Of a DNA stretch of 64,000 nt, positions 34,946 through 45,885 are shown piece by piece. Origin of the DNA: Zelopaecilomyces penicillatus (taxonomy: Eukaryota > Ascomycota > Sordariomycetes > Hypocreales > Pseudodiploosporaceae); assembly GCA_005765155.1 (NCBI GenBank), contig VCCP01000004.1, positions 2,294,001 through 2,358,000 of the forward strand. The letters run 5' to 3'. Within the stretch, counting starts at the first letter, position 1. Every line of letters begins with the position of its first letter. The notes below the pieces were generated by a model. That model ran no database searches, was not told the DNA's origin, and saw only the letters and a list, made by a program, of their open reading frames with translations. A program made the position numbers and the translations under genes.

Positions 34946-37596
34946 ATGGACTTCCTAAAGTCAGCCGTGGCCTCTGCCATGGCCCAAGGGCCGCCATTTC
35001 CATACTCCTTTGGCGATAAAGTCGACGTAGACGAGTCCATCTGGACACTATATAATGGAACCAAGAGAGTAAGGAAACTTGGCGATCGTCGCTACCTTTA
35101 TTGCTGTAGGGGCTGATTTGGGCTCTTGTAGGAGGATGGTTCAAACTGCAGCATCCTGTCTTTCGATATCACAGCGAACAAAGGCCGACTACCCCTTGCG
35201 AAAAATTCACTCAAGAAAATGCGAACACTTCGACATCCTGGTATTATCAAAGTGCTGGACACTGTTGAGGTACTCCACCGAAACAAGTTCTATACGTCGG
35301 AAATACGGAGCTGATAAATGAAGGATAGACCGATACCTACATTTACGTTGCTATCGAGAGGGTTGTGCCTCTGAGGTGGCATGTTCGCAGAAAGAGTTTA
35401 ACCCCCGAGACTGTTAAATGGGGGCTCTTTGGCGTTGCTGTGAGCTCCGCACTGACATATGGGAATGGCAATGTTCTCGGACGCTGACTGAACAAAGCAA
35501 ACACTCAAATTCATCAACGGAGATGCTACTTCGATACATGGTAGTCTCAAGGTTGGATCAATCTATACCTCTGAAAGCGGCGAATGGAAATTGGGTGGCT
35601 TCGAAGTGCTGAGTAGCATCAAAGATGACGAATCGGTTATCTACGTATGTGCACCCTGATGCCGATTCTGCAACAAGTTACTGATGGTCTATTATAGAGA
35701 TACGGCAGTTTGGTACCGGATTCTGGGAGATACTCACCACCCGAAATTGCCCAAGGAAGCTGGGACGTCATCAAGAAGAACCCGCATTCTGCAGTTGACT
35801 CATTCAACTTCGGAACATTGATCTTCGAAGTATTCAACGGAGATTATCAAGGCTCGGATAACGCAGGGCAAACCAAAAATATCCCCCCTACTATGCAGTC
35901 AAGCTATAAACGCTTGTGCAACGCCAATCCTAAAGCACGTATAAGCATCTCTAGTTTCTTCGAACAAGGCAATAGGGCAGGATCGTTTTTCGACACCCCT
36001 TTGATAAAATTAACAGAGGGAATTGATAACCTGGGTGTCAAGACACCCGATGAGCGAGAAGAATTTCTAAAGTGAGTTCTCAATTTCTCCACTCTGCTAT
36101 GATTACCGGCTCACCATTTCATGCAGTGACTTGGAACAATTAACGGACGACTTCCCTGAAGAGTTTTTCAAGATGAAGGTGCTTCCAGAACTGATAAAGT
36201 CAGTCGAGTTTGGCGGCGGAGGTCCCAAAGCGCTTAACGTTGTCTTTAAGATTGCTTCCAAGCTTCCAAGCGACGACTTCGACACTAAGATAACGCCATT
36301 CATCGTCAGAGCATTTGCCAATCCTGATCGAGCGATTCGAGTATCCCTGCTTGATAGTCTTCCCATGATGATAGACCGTTTGCCGCAAAAGATTGTAAAT
36401 GACAAAATCTTCCCACACCTGGTAAGCCTTTCTCCTCACATTTCTGCGCAGCTTCTAAGCTAATGTATCAAAAGGTTACTGGCTTTACGGATATGGCACC
36501 CGTTGTGCGGGAACAAACGTTGAAATCCGTTCTAGTTGTTATTGGCAAGCTCTCAGATCGTACAATCAACGGTGATCTCCTAAAACAGTTGGCCAAGGCC
36601 GCAAATGATGAGCAACCAGGTATCCGAACCAACACAACCATTTGCCTGGGCAAAATTGCAAAGAATCTCGGCACGTCGACTAGATCCAAAGTTCTGATAG
36701 CTGCATTCACCCGTTCTTTAAGGGACCCATTCGTTCACGCTAGGAATGCTGCTCTAATGGCTCTGGCTGCTACTACAGAGCATTTTAATGAAGAAGATAG
36801 TGCTGTTCGCATCCTTCCAGTTGTCTGCCCAGCACTAGTAGATAAAGAAAAACTCGTGCGAGATCAAGCTGCACGAACCATGGATGTGTATCTCCAGAAG
36901 ATTCGGAAAGCTGCTGCCGCCATGCCGGACAGTGCGCTACCCCCCGTACAGGCTGCAGATAGCCAACCTGCTCGGATGGGTACACCACAGCCGAGCGGCT
37001 CATCAGGATGGACAGGCTGGGCTATCTCTTCTTTTACAAACAAAATGTCTGCCGCAGCCGGAGAAATGGAAAATGCCGGTGGTTCGTCGGCCCCATCGCC
37101 GATAGTCACACCACCTCCAGGGCCAGAAGCAAGGCGATTGCCGACGGCGTCTGCTTCGTCTTTGCATCGCCAGGCCATCAAGTCGCCGCCCCCAACATCC
37201 TCGGGTGTATCTTCTCCAAACGCAAATGCGGCAGCTGAAGCTTTCTTTCCGGATGAAATTGGTGACGATGCAGGGGACTCATGGGGTGACATGGGAGAGA
37301 ATGATGATGCCTTTGAATCGCAGCCGAAATGCACAACCAAGGCTACTTCTACCACCGCCAGTGCTACGCCATTTGATGATGGCGAACCTGATTTCGAAGG
37401 CTGGTTGGCAGCACAAGCCAAAAAGAAATCTCCACTCACCAAGTCATTGCCCAAAGGGCTTTCAAAACCTACCACAGCGAAGAAGAACACAGCAAAACCT
37501 ATCACTAAAACGACCAACAAATCTACTACTGCTAAAAAGATCGATTTGAAGCCAAAGGAGACCGATGAGGATGAGGGTTGGGGAGACGGATGGTAG
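34946..37596 (+). CDS. cex1: SCY1-like pseudokinase (SCYL1/Cex1 orthologue)
   Basis: Seven exons: 34946-35068, 35132-35269, 35329-35439, 35498-35644, 35698-36071, 36127-36421 and 36475-37596, encoding 769 residues. The N-terminal third is a degenerate protein-kinase domain. It opens MDFLKSAVASAMAQGPPFPY, and the catalytic-loop position reads SIHGSL instead of HRD, with GGFE in place of DFG, so it should be inactive. The middle is a HEAT-repeat solenoid, including VTGFTDMAPVVREQTLKSVL. The C-terminal tail of about 220 residues is Ser/Pro/Ala-rich with acidic WGDMGENDD patches, then lysine-rich, ending WGDGW. Family members work in cytoplasmic tRNA handling after nuclear export and in COPI/Golgi trafficking. 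All six introns (52-63 nt) close in phase. Confidence 0.9.
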
Positions 37597-38303
37597 ACTC
37601 TGTATTTACCAATTTAGCTTTGCGGGGCGCCTAACGACTGGGCGCAATAGACCTGAATGACGATGTTTTAGTCCAATTGTGTCTGGCGAATGGTTTATGT
37701 TTATATTTTGGGATAGGGATACAATGTTTCATGGGCTTAGATCTCAACTTGAAAGATTTAACTGATAGATTTATTATGTAGAGGAGACCCGGTGGTTGTG
37801 TCGTATTATTGGTGGTGTCTGTCCTGACCATCATGCCACCCTGAAGACGCTACAATTAACAAGATCGCATAATGATGTGAATGAGATATCATGCTGACCT
37901 CGGCTACGGCCCTCCACAGGTTTATTACAATAAGTACTACTACCAAAGTTACGCCAACTGTAGGTAAGAGGTACTGGAATCACAGGTAGTAGGTACTATA
38001 CAGGTACTACCTACCTACTTACCTACAGTAGGTACGATAGGTCCGTCAGAAGCGAATCTATCTTATCAAATCCCATAATTGGTGAGCCGAACCTGGCAGC
38101 TGCCGGAACTTGACTTGCCCCTTCTCCAGCTGCCAACTGCAAGGCGGTCAAGCATCCGACTGGGAGAGGGAATGCTGTGAGGGGAGAAGAAAGGGAGCAC
38201 TGCTACTCATTCCTGAATCCGCACTGCTCCTCATTCTTGATTCTACACCTTTCCAACTAGAACAGTTTCCTCGCTCATTTACGAAAAGCATTCGAAAGTT
38301 GTC
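37597..38303. other. Intergenic spacer with inverted repeats
   Basis: About 700 bp in tandem orientation between the pseudokinase and dynamin genes. It contains a TAGGTA/TACCTA-rich inverted repeat (listed separately) and no credible reading frame. Confidence 0.4.
37958..38028. repeat. Nested TAGGTA-type inverted repeats
   Basis: Outer 11-bp arms CTGTAGGTAAG (37958-37968) and CTTACCTACAG (38018-38028) are exact complements. Inside them AGGTAGTA (37984-37991) pairs with TACTACCT (38005-38012). The word TAGGTAC recurs throughout intergenic parts of the window, so this may be a local expansion of a genome-wide word rather than a regulatory hairpin. Confidence 0.6.
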
Positions 38304-40838
38304 ATGGCCGAGCCTAGCGCTGCACAAGGTTTGACCAGCAAGGAACTACTCTCAAAAATAGACAAACTCCGAGAGCTCAATATTGGAGCAACGATACCAT
38401 TGCCTCAGGTAACTCTTTTGATTCAGCTGATATGCGATGGGCATGAAGATTAATCTCCATTTAGCTTGTTGTTGTCGGTGACCAATCATCAGGAAAGAGT
38501 TCCGTTCTAGAGAGCATAACCGGTTTCTCGTTTCCTCGCGGTGCCGGACTGTGCACTCGCTATGCAACTCAAATCACTTGTTGCAGGTGTCCCGAAAGAA
38601 GCGTTTTCATCTCCATAATCCCTAGAGCAAATGCTGATGAAGCACTCAAAGCTCGTCTCCTGAAATTCCACCGGAGGATAACTAATTTAGACAATGAAGT
38701 ACTGACAGAGATTTTCGCTGAAGTTTGTTGGCTTCCCAGCTCCAGGTTGTCCCATAATTAACTTTTCCTTTCCAGGCGAATGCTACTATGGGTATCCGAC
38801 TAAGCGTCAGGGATCAAACAAATGGGACTGGAGCATTTAGCGAAGATATTCTCAAGATTGAGTCCAACGGACCAGATGTTAGTTGCTAAAGTGCCAGGAA
38901 AGAACCAGACATCTACAGGTCTGGCTAACGTTGAATTTGCAGCAACACCATCTAACGGTTATTGATGTGCCTGGGATCTTTCGAGTTGCGACCCCAGGTA
39001 GGCCAATAACAGCTTCATTATGAAAAGAGCTCCTAACTGATCTTCCAGATAGGCCTTACCACGGAACTGGACATTGCCCTGGTCGAGAATATGGTCAAGC
39101 GATATATGAGCAACAGTAGAACCATGTAGGAAACCCTACCAATACCCTCACACGCTCTGCTAACGTGACCCAATCTCAGTATTTTGCCAGTAATACCCTG
39201 TAATGTCGATATTGCAACGCAAGAAATCCTAAAAATTGCAGAGGCTGCTGATCCTGAGGGGGTGAGGACAATGGGTGTCCTGACAAAACCAGATCTTGCC
39301 ATGGAAACTACCACGAAGGATGCAGTCATTGAGCTATTGAATGGCAGGCGTAATGTCCTCAAGTTAGGATATTATGTGGTCAAGAATCGCAGCGCAGACG
39401 ACAATTCCTCAACCTTGCCAGATCGGACTACCGCAGAGGAAGCCTTTTTCAGAGCTCCCCCTTGGTCCTCTTTTAGGGATCGATGCGGTGTCGCTGTCTT
39501 AAAGGCAAGGCTTCAGCAACTGCTTCTCTACGTTATGAGACAAGAGTTTCCCCATGTCAAGATGGATATAGAGAAGCACTTGGCCCAATGCAAATCTGAC
39601 ATTGTGGCAATGGGACCATCGCGACAAGGCCATGCTGCACAACGACAGTATCTGGGCAAAATTGCCTCAAAATTCCAATCTACCACTCAAAATGCGTTGA
39701 ATGGCTACTACACTGTGGAAAAGTCTTTTCAGTCAGAACCAAGTCTGAGACTGATTACGAGGATAATTAAGCTCAACGAAAATTTTGCCGACGTCTTCTG
39801 GAAGAAAGGGCATCTCCATTCTTTTGAAAGTGAGTCTGATGCAATGGAAGAAAAAGCGTTCGAAAAGGGAACAGAAAACGCTGCATTTGAGATATCACTT
39901 ACGAAGTATCCGGAGCTATATGATATAATCGGCAATAAGGACTACAAATGTGAGAGTCCTACCAAACGCCCCCTGATCAGCCGTATCAAGCAAGTATATG
40001 AAACCAGTCGTGGTCCTGAAATAGGTACTGTAAGTACTTCCTCAACAGGGGAGACGTATGGTGGCGCACATAACTGAGTCCGGCATAGTTTAGCGGAACA
40101 ACACTGGGGACAGTGTTTAAAGAGCAGACCCATAAATGGGAACCTCGAGTGTTACTACACACAAGTAACTCGATTGTGCTTGTACATGATTATATCTCTC
40201 GGCTATTTGAGATTCTGTGCCCGGATAAGCAGGTGCGAGACAAGCTCTAGGATACGCTAGTCATAGATAAACTGCGCAAGGCATATATGCAAGCAATGGT
40301 CCATGCTCAATTTCTTCTGAAGATAGAACGTGGTGGGAAACCAAGCACTTTCAATCACTACTTCAATTCAAACCTTCAGAAACAACGCAACAAACGACTT
40401 GCTGGCCCTCTAGAGGCTTTGTCAATCAAACGTCAGGAGATTGTACGAGCTTCTATGGAGGGAGGTAGCTGGCCGTCAAAACCTGCTCTATTTGAGAATG
40501 ATCGATATGTCTCAGTCAGCCACATCGGAAGGGCTATATCGGATAAAAGCAATACCCAACAAATCTGCGAGGACATTCTCGACACTTTGACAAGCTACTA
40601 CAAGGTCTCACGCAAGAGATTTGTGGATGTTATTTGTCAGCAGGTTGTGAATCATTTTTTGCTCGAAAGTGAAGAAGGCCCTCTCCATACGTTCAGCCCG
40701 GACCTGGTCATGGGTCTTGACGAGGATCAGCTGGACGCCATTGCTAGTGAGGAAGACATGGCAAAAGAGCGACGCTGTGTTTTGCAACGAGAAATTGAGA
40801 ATCTGGAGCAAGCTCTAAAAATTCTCCGGCGTAGTTGA
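38304..40838 (+). CDS. Dynamin-family (Mx-like) GTPase with in-frame stop before the GED; possible pseudogene
   Basis: Seven-exon model: 38304-38408, 38465-38722, 38776-38877, 38943-38997, 39053-39125, 39180-40029 and 40089-40838. All joins are in phase for 731 codons including the stop. GTPase motifs are intact: GDQSSGKSS (G1), DVPG (G3) and TKPD (G4). The middle/stalk is long, and the last exon carries the GTPase effector domain, including FNHYFNSNLQKQR. Codon 535 (40248-40250) is TAG, inside VRDKL-stop-DTLVIDKL, where my recollection of relatives is tryptophan. Read as is, the product stops at 534 residues and lacks the GED needed for assembly-stimulated GTP hydrolysis. A TGG-to-TAG change fits repeat-induced point mutation, read as CpA to TpA on the other strand. 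A 69-nt in-frame intron (40182-40250, GT...TAG) could skip it but would remove conserved residues. Relatives remodel membranes; many fungi carry several dispensable copies. Confidence 0.8.
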
Positions 40839-41541
40839 TGCATAGGGGCCAAAATGATTTTGGGAAGATATCATAAGTTGTTGACGATGTGTGTTGTTAA
40901 TATTGATGATTGTTGAGGCTGGTAGATCAGATTGTACAAGAGTGTAATGTTGACCATAAGATTAGAGTTTTGATCAATATTTGAATGCTTGAGTCTCTTG
41001 AATTTTATCAACCTTGGTGCAGAGAACCACCACGTCGCTACTAGCATTTTTCGACCACACCTTTCTATGTTCACAAGTGATAAAAAGATGCCACGAATAG
41101 CTACCAGAAGGCGAATGTTGGAGTATTGTGTGCCGTGTGGTTATTGCTTCTGGGGAATATAACTCTTGTACTCAAGCCGCCATCGGGTTCGCATTTATCT
41201 CCATTCAAGTACTCCCCTAATATAAAAATCCATACTTCCACCATTGCCCAGATGGCGTAAACAAGATGGAAGGGTTAGTGGGGCATCCATCCTCATGCGG
41301 GTACATGGCGGGGAAATTCGGTGGGTGGGGGCCAGTGTGCTGCAACTGTCAGTTCAGGATGAAAAAAATTGCCCACTGACAAGTTTTCCCAAAGCATCGC
41401 ATCTCTCCGAAGCGCCGACTTTTTATCATCTACCTACGTTCCTTGCCACCGCAACCTGACACAAAGAATCTAAGCAGCGATTGATCGCCCCTGTTCAATT
41501 TAATAAGGAAGCAACAAGAAAGCTTCCTACGACTACTAAGA
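40839..41541. other. Intergenic spacer and promoter of the UPF0390 gene
   Basis: About 700 bp between two plus-strand genes. The open frame at 41244-41459 lacks motifs. No gene recognised. Confidence 0.4.
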
Positions 41542-41802
41542 ATGGCCCAAGGCACGGTCAAAATGTCGGGCAAGCCCACCGCACCCAAGGCCGTGCACTC
41601 GAAGCGCCAGGCGTCCAAAGTCAGCAAGCCCAAGAATTCAAAGTCCGCCGCCAGCAAGGTGCTGAAGAAATTCACATCAGGCATGGTGGCTAAAACAGAG
41701 GCGCTGCTGGGCGAGCGTGCGGGTCATCTGGAGCTGATTGGCAAGGGCAAGAAGCCGGGCCAGAAGTTGACGAACAAGGGCGGTTCCAAGAAGTTTGGCT
41801 GA
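41542..41802 (+). CDS. UPF0390 / DUF2462 small basic protein
   Basis: Single-exon frame of 86 residues, very rich in lysine, alanine and serine (MAQGTVKMSGKPTAPKAVHS at the start). The conserved core AKTEALLGERAGHLELIGKGKK is the hallmark of the family that includes the animal Leydig cell tumour 10-kDa protein homologue. The extreme basic charge suggests nucleolar or RNA/ribosome association, but the biochemical role of the family is not established. Length is normal for fungal members. The ATG follows a purine-rich context at 41539-41541. A 70-codon frame overlaps in another phase and is a shadow. Confidence 0.88.
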   Translation: MAQGTVKMSGKPTAPKAVHSKRQASKVSKPKNSKSAASKVLKKFTSGMVAKTEALLGERAGHLELIGKGKKPGQKLTNKGGSKKFG

Positions 41803-42062
41803 AGAGGTGGTGGTGTTGTGTGCGGATGACCTTTTCTTCTTCCTCAACTCTTTGGCATGGAAGGAAAGCGAAGGGTGGATATGAATGGGGAAAGTGGGTT
41901 GCTGTGGTTTCTTGATGGGATGGGGAGGTTACGACAATTTTTCTTTTGGCTGGAGCTTGGGAGAAAGCGATGGGAGATACTCATCAACAACCGACAAAAT
42001 AAAGGCGCACACGATCGGCTACGCCCGGTACAGAGCGTCTTGAAAATGGATTACTTTCACGT

Positions 42063-43895
42063 CTACATGGCTATTTCTCCTAGTTCCGCGATATCAAACT
42101 CTCGTCCCTCAGCGACGTGGCTCAGTATGGCTGCAGCCACCCTGAAGTCTCTCTCAACATCAACCCTCCAACTCGACACGGCAATCCTAACCGCCTTCTC
42201 GCCTTTCCAACTGGTCCCGCTCATGTACATCTGCCTAGTCCGATTAATCTTTTCAACCAACACGTCATTCAACTTCCTGTCCTTTGCTCTAAATAGTACG
42301 ATGATGAAAACCTCATCCATGCCGCCAGCAGCGCCAGCAGCACCTCCCTCATCTGGCAAAAGCTCATAATGGGGCGAGTCCCGCAAGAAGGTGGCCAAAC
42401 GGCGAGACAGCTGGACCATGTCGTGAACGAGGCTTGCCAGTCCTGGTCGGCCTTCGCTTAGGAGGACGGCGTAGGCGGGGAGGGCGCGGAAGCGGCGTGA
42501 GTTCTCCATGCCTATGTTTAGGGGCGACGGGATGCTCGCGGCAGAGTTGGTGGAGAGGTAGGCGGCGTTGGGGTTGCTGAAGATGGATTTCAGGATGGAA
42601 GAGCTACGGGTGAAGAACATTCCGCAGTCGTACGGCTAAAATGGGTGGAAGGGTGAGCGGTTCACGTCAGATTCAGGGATATTTTCGTCTCGGCAAGACT
42701 GGGGGTTTGGGGAGACAATGGAGAGAAGAAATGATGGGATCTGCTTACCACGTTAAGAACCTTGTGCCCGTCCACTGTGATGCTGTCTGCCAGCCCAATT
42801 CCCTGGTCTCGCCTGTGAAGCAGCTTGTACTCATCATGGTCCTCTAGAACACGACTGAATATCCCAAACGCTGTCAACATATGTCAGCTTACTCTCCATC
42901 TTTTACCCCTTTTTGGTGAAGTTATCTACGTTAATGCCCGAGAGTCAGCAAGCAGGCATGTTCTTACCTCCATCAGCATGAATCCAAGAACCATGTCGAT
43001 CCGCCATCTCTCTTAACCTTTTCCACTCCCCGATGTCGTCAAGAGCCCAGCGGCCCATGTTGACCTCGCCAGCGCTCACGGCAATGATGCTAGCCACGCC
43101 AGGTCGCTGGAGCTCACGCTCCACGGCGTCGAGATCCAGTTTCCAGGGTTGCTCGGAGCTGCGCGGCAGTTCTTTGACGGAGAACCTGCCGAGGCCAACG
43201 ATACTTGCCGCTTTAGAGAGTGAGCTGTGACCGGCGCTGGTAAGGACTTGGATCTCTGAGATGCCGGCCTTGATACAAGCTGCCAATAAACCGAGCTCAC
43301 CCACGCTGGTGCTGCCCTCACTATCGCCGAGTTTCCGGCTTAACACGGCCTCTCTGCCACAAGCTAAACCAAGGACATTGCTTCCCGTAGCTCCTGTCGT
43401 GAATATCCGACCTTTCCACTCCCTCACACCCCCGGTGCCTCCTCCTTCTTCATCATCAACTTCAACTTCATCAAGCCGCAGCAGCCGCACGAGCATCTCC
43501 AGCGCAGCATCCTCCACCGCCGTCGAGACCGTCTGGGCCGGCGCATTGACATGGGCGTTCTGATCAACCCGCGAGACAACGTTGTCGGCCCACTCAGCAA
43601 TGGGCAGCACGCCGCCAATCACGAAGCCAAAGTAGCGGCTCGCCTGGGCGTGTCCACACAGCGCGGGGACGATCTGTTCGGTGATGTGCCGCGCGACGTC
43701 CTCGTGCGGTTGGCCGGCTAGGTATGATGGCGAGGATGGGTCCGGGAGCGATGCTTCGGCGGATTGGAGAGCGGACAGGGCTGGTAGCGTTGGCGGAGGA
43801 GTGGTGGAGGAAAGTTGGGATTGGGGTTGGGATTTGTGGCGGAGGGCGAGCCGATGCATCTGGGCGTCGGCGTTGAAGAGCGGATCGGCACTCAT
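42063..43895 (-). CDS. Group II pyridoxal-phosphate-dependent decarboxylase
   Basis: Three exons on the minus strand: 43895-42968, 42870-42749 and 42635-42063, encoding 540 residues. The large domain has FTTGATGSNVLGLACGRE (phosphate-binding turn). IHADGAFGIF, created only by splicing exon 1 to 2, supplies the aspartate that pairs with the PLP ring nitrogen. TVDGHKVLNV holds the lysine that forms the Schiff base. The order and spacing fit the aromatic-amino-acid/glutamate/diaminobutyrate decarboxylase superfamily. The residues around the active site do not let me name the substrate. A roughly 60-residue Ser/Pro/Gln-rich N-terminal stretch precedes the catalytic part, with no clear targeting signal. 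Probably a cytosolic dimer that releases CO2 from an amino acid. Introns are 97 and 113 nt. Confidence 0.9.
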
Positions 43896-44624
43896 GATGG
43901 GCTAAAACAGGGTCTTGGTATTATTCCGGCTTGTTTTTTGAGTTTGGTGTATGAATGAATCCATGCTGACTTGGCTTGCGAAGTATCATGATCCTGATGA
44001 TGTGAGTCGTAGCCTGATATGTCAGCTTCCATCCTGCGGCCCCACCAACCGCAGCCTCATGATTGCTTGCACCATTGCCGGCAATGGAGTTGTTGTGGAA
44101 ATAATGTCATGTCAGATCAAATAATAGAATCTAGATGAATATAAAAAGAAATGTCATATATCCTACATATAGCCGTTCCTTATATAAAATGTATGCCACC
44201 GTATAGTCTAGCTGGCAAAAAAACAACAGTAGAGTCCTAATCCCGGCGTCGCTGCTTGCGCTGGTAAATGCGACGCGGCAGCCGTTCTCTAATTCTACTT
44301 CGCCCAATTCCTACTCTTCATATCTATCGTGACTGTGGTCGTCGAAAAGCGCGCGCAGTATTCCTGAGTCGCGCGGTGGAAGAACAACTCCCCCAAAACA
44401 AGGAAATGGACACCGAATAGGCCAATCCTCTTTCCTCCTAAACTCTACCCCCTCCTCTTCTCTGCCGATACCGAAACACACAATGTCTCTTTGTTGTACT
44501 GGGCTGACATGTTCACTCAATATTCGTCGTCGATTTAGAGATTTCCGTTTTGCAGTTTTTTTTTCCTTGTTTTGATGTTTATGATCGGTGCGTTGTGTGT
44601 ATATGCTTTTGCTTTATGCGTTGT
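43896..44624. other. Intergenic spacer between two minus-strand genes
   Basis: About 730 bp: promoter side of the decarboxylase gene and 3' flank of the cytochrome b5 gene. AT-rich between 44095 and 44215. No gene recognised. Confidence 0.4.
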
Positions 44625-45202
44625 TTACAGCTTCGCGGCCTCGGCGACGGTGCCAATCTTGAACTTGCCGCCATACTTCTCTAGAACGGTCTCGCCGTGG
44701 TACTTCCAGAAAGCCTTGGTGGCGTTCTTGCCGGCGAAACGCTTCAGGATCTTGGAACCGCCGGGATGCTCATCCATGAACTCTGAGGAGGCCAGCAGTT
44801 AGCAGATGTAGGTGATTGATACGGGCTTAAAAACAATTGGCTGGAAGGAACAGAGGCGCATCCAGGTGAATGAATCCTCAAAATGAGGGGGAGACTATGC
44901 GCCAATGTTGCTGGAGATGTTTGCCATCCTCAGAGAAAGGCGCATAATAGACAGGGCCGAGATGCCGAGTAGCATGTGACCGAACCCGAAGACCTGATCT
45001 CTGCGAGACAACGCGCTACGCCGGCGATGCAATTGACAAAGAAAAGAAGGATTGAAGAGGATGCGGAATTCCATAGATCTGGTGCGCGCAGAAAGGGTGA
45101 CTTACTGGTGATGTCGTAGACGTCGTTCTCAATAATGATCCAGACTCCATTGGCCTCCTCCTTGTGCTGGCTAACCTCGGCGGTGGTGAAAGTCTTGGAC
45201 AT
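44625..45202 (-). CDS. Soluble (tail-less) cytochrome b5-like protein
   Basis: Two exons on the minus strand, 45202-45106 and 44782-44625, encoding 84 residues. The haem-binding signature HPGG lies at 38-41, with axial ligand H38. The second axial ligand is H61 in WKYHGE. The fold is complete: TFTTAEVSQHKE, GVWIIIENDVYDIT and KFMDEHPGGSKIL. Unlike ER-anchored cytochrome b5 there is no C-terminal membrane anchor; it ends IGTVAEAAKL. It should be a cytosolic one-electron carrier or a haem-binding adaptor; the partner is unknown. The 323-nt intron is by far the longest inferred in this window. Its ends (GTAAGT ... CTCAG) are good and the join gives DIT-KFMDEHPGG in phase, so I found no need for an internal exon. 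Confidence 0.9.
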
Positions 45203-45885
45203 GATGGCGCCTGAGTAGTCGTGTGTGTAGGTATGTGTATATGAGAGATGGTGTACAGAGGAGAACAGAAGAGTTCGATTGAGGAGTAGAGACACGAGTT
45301 CGTAGATATTGTTGTGGGGAGAAGAGAGGGAAGGTGAGAAAAGGCGGGTGGTTGTGAAAGTTGTGAAGGTGAGAGCGTCTGAATGCGCGGTTTGCTTATG
45401 GGCTTCTGAGCCCATGAGTTACCTCGGCTCACGCTATTACTGGCGTGGCTTCAGCGCCCCCATGGGTGAGGTCACGCACCCCACTTTGGGACCCTGCTGC
45501 ACCTATAGGAGGCTGCCAGTTGGTAATGCCGCTGGAGCCTCGGATGTACAATGGATTGGTACTCCGTATCAAGTGATGAGCTATTATCACATCTAACAAC
45601 CCTCAACGTTGTGACATGCTGTCCATGATATGCAAGTATGTATGTAAATATACAAATGTGTGGCCAACAGCTACACATGTAAAGCTCAACTATATCTTTG
45701 AGTAAGAGAGTAAATGCAAAACGCCCCAAACCCATGCACCATGCTCATATGACAGTTGATCAGCTGTGCTGTGCATCCCAAATTCGATATATCCAAGCAC
45801 TAGTTGTAAACAGTCTTCCCACAACTCAAGCTGTCCAGTCAATAGAACATTTTTGTCGACTCAGACACCATGCGTGCAACATCAG
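45203..45885. other. Intergenic region
   Basis: About 680 bp holding the cytochrome b5 promoter and CT-rich leader (45205-45340) and the 3' flank of the Oma1 gene. No gene recognised. Confidence 0.4.
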
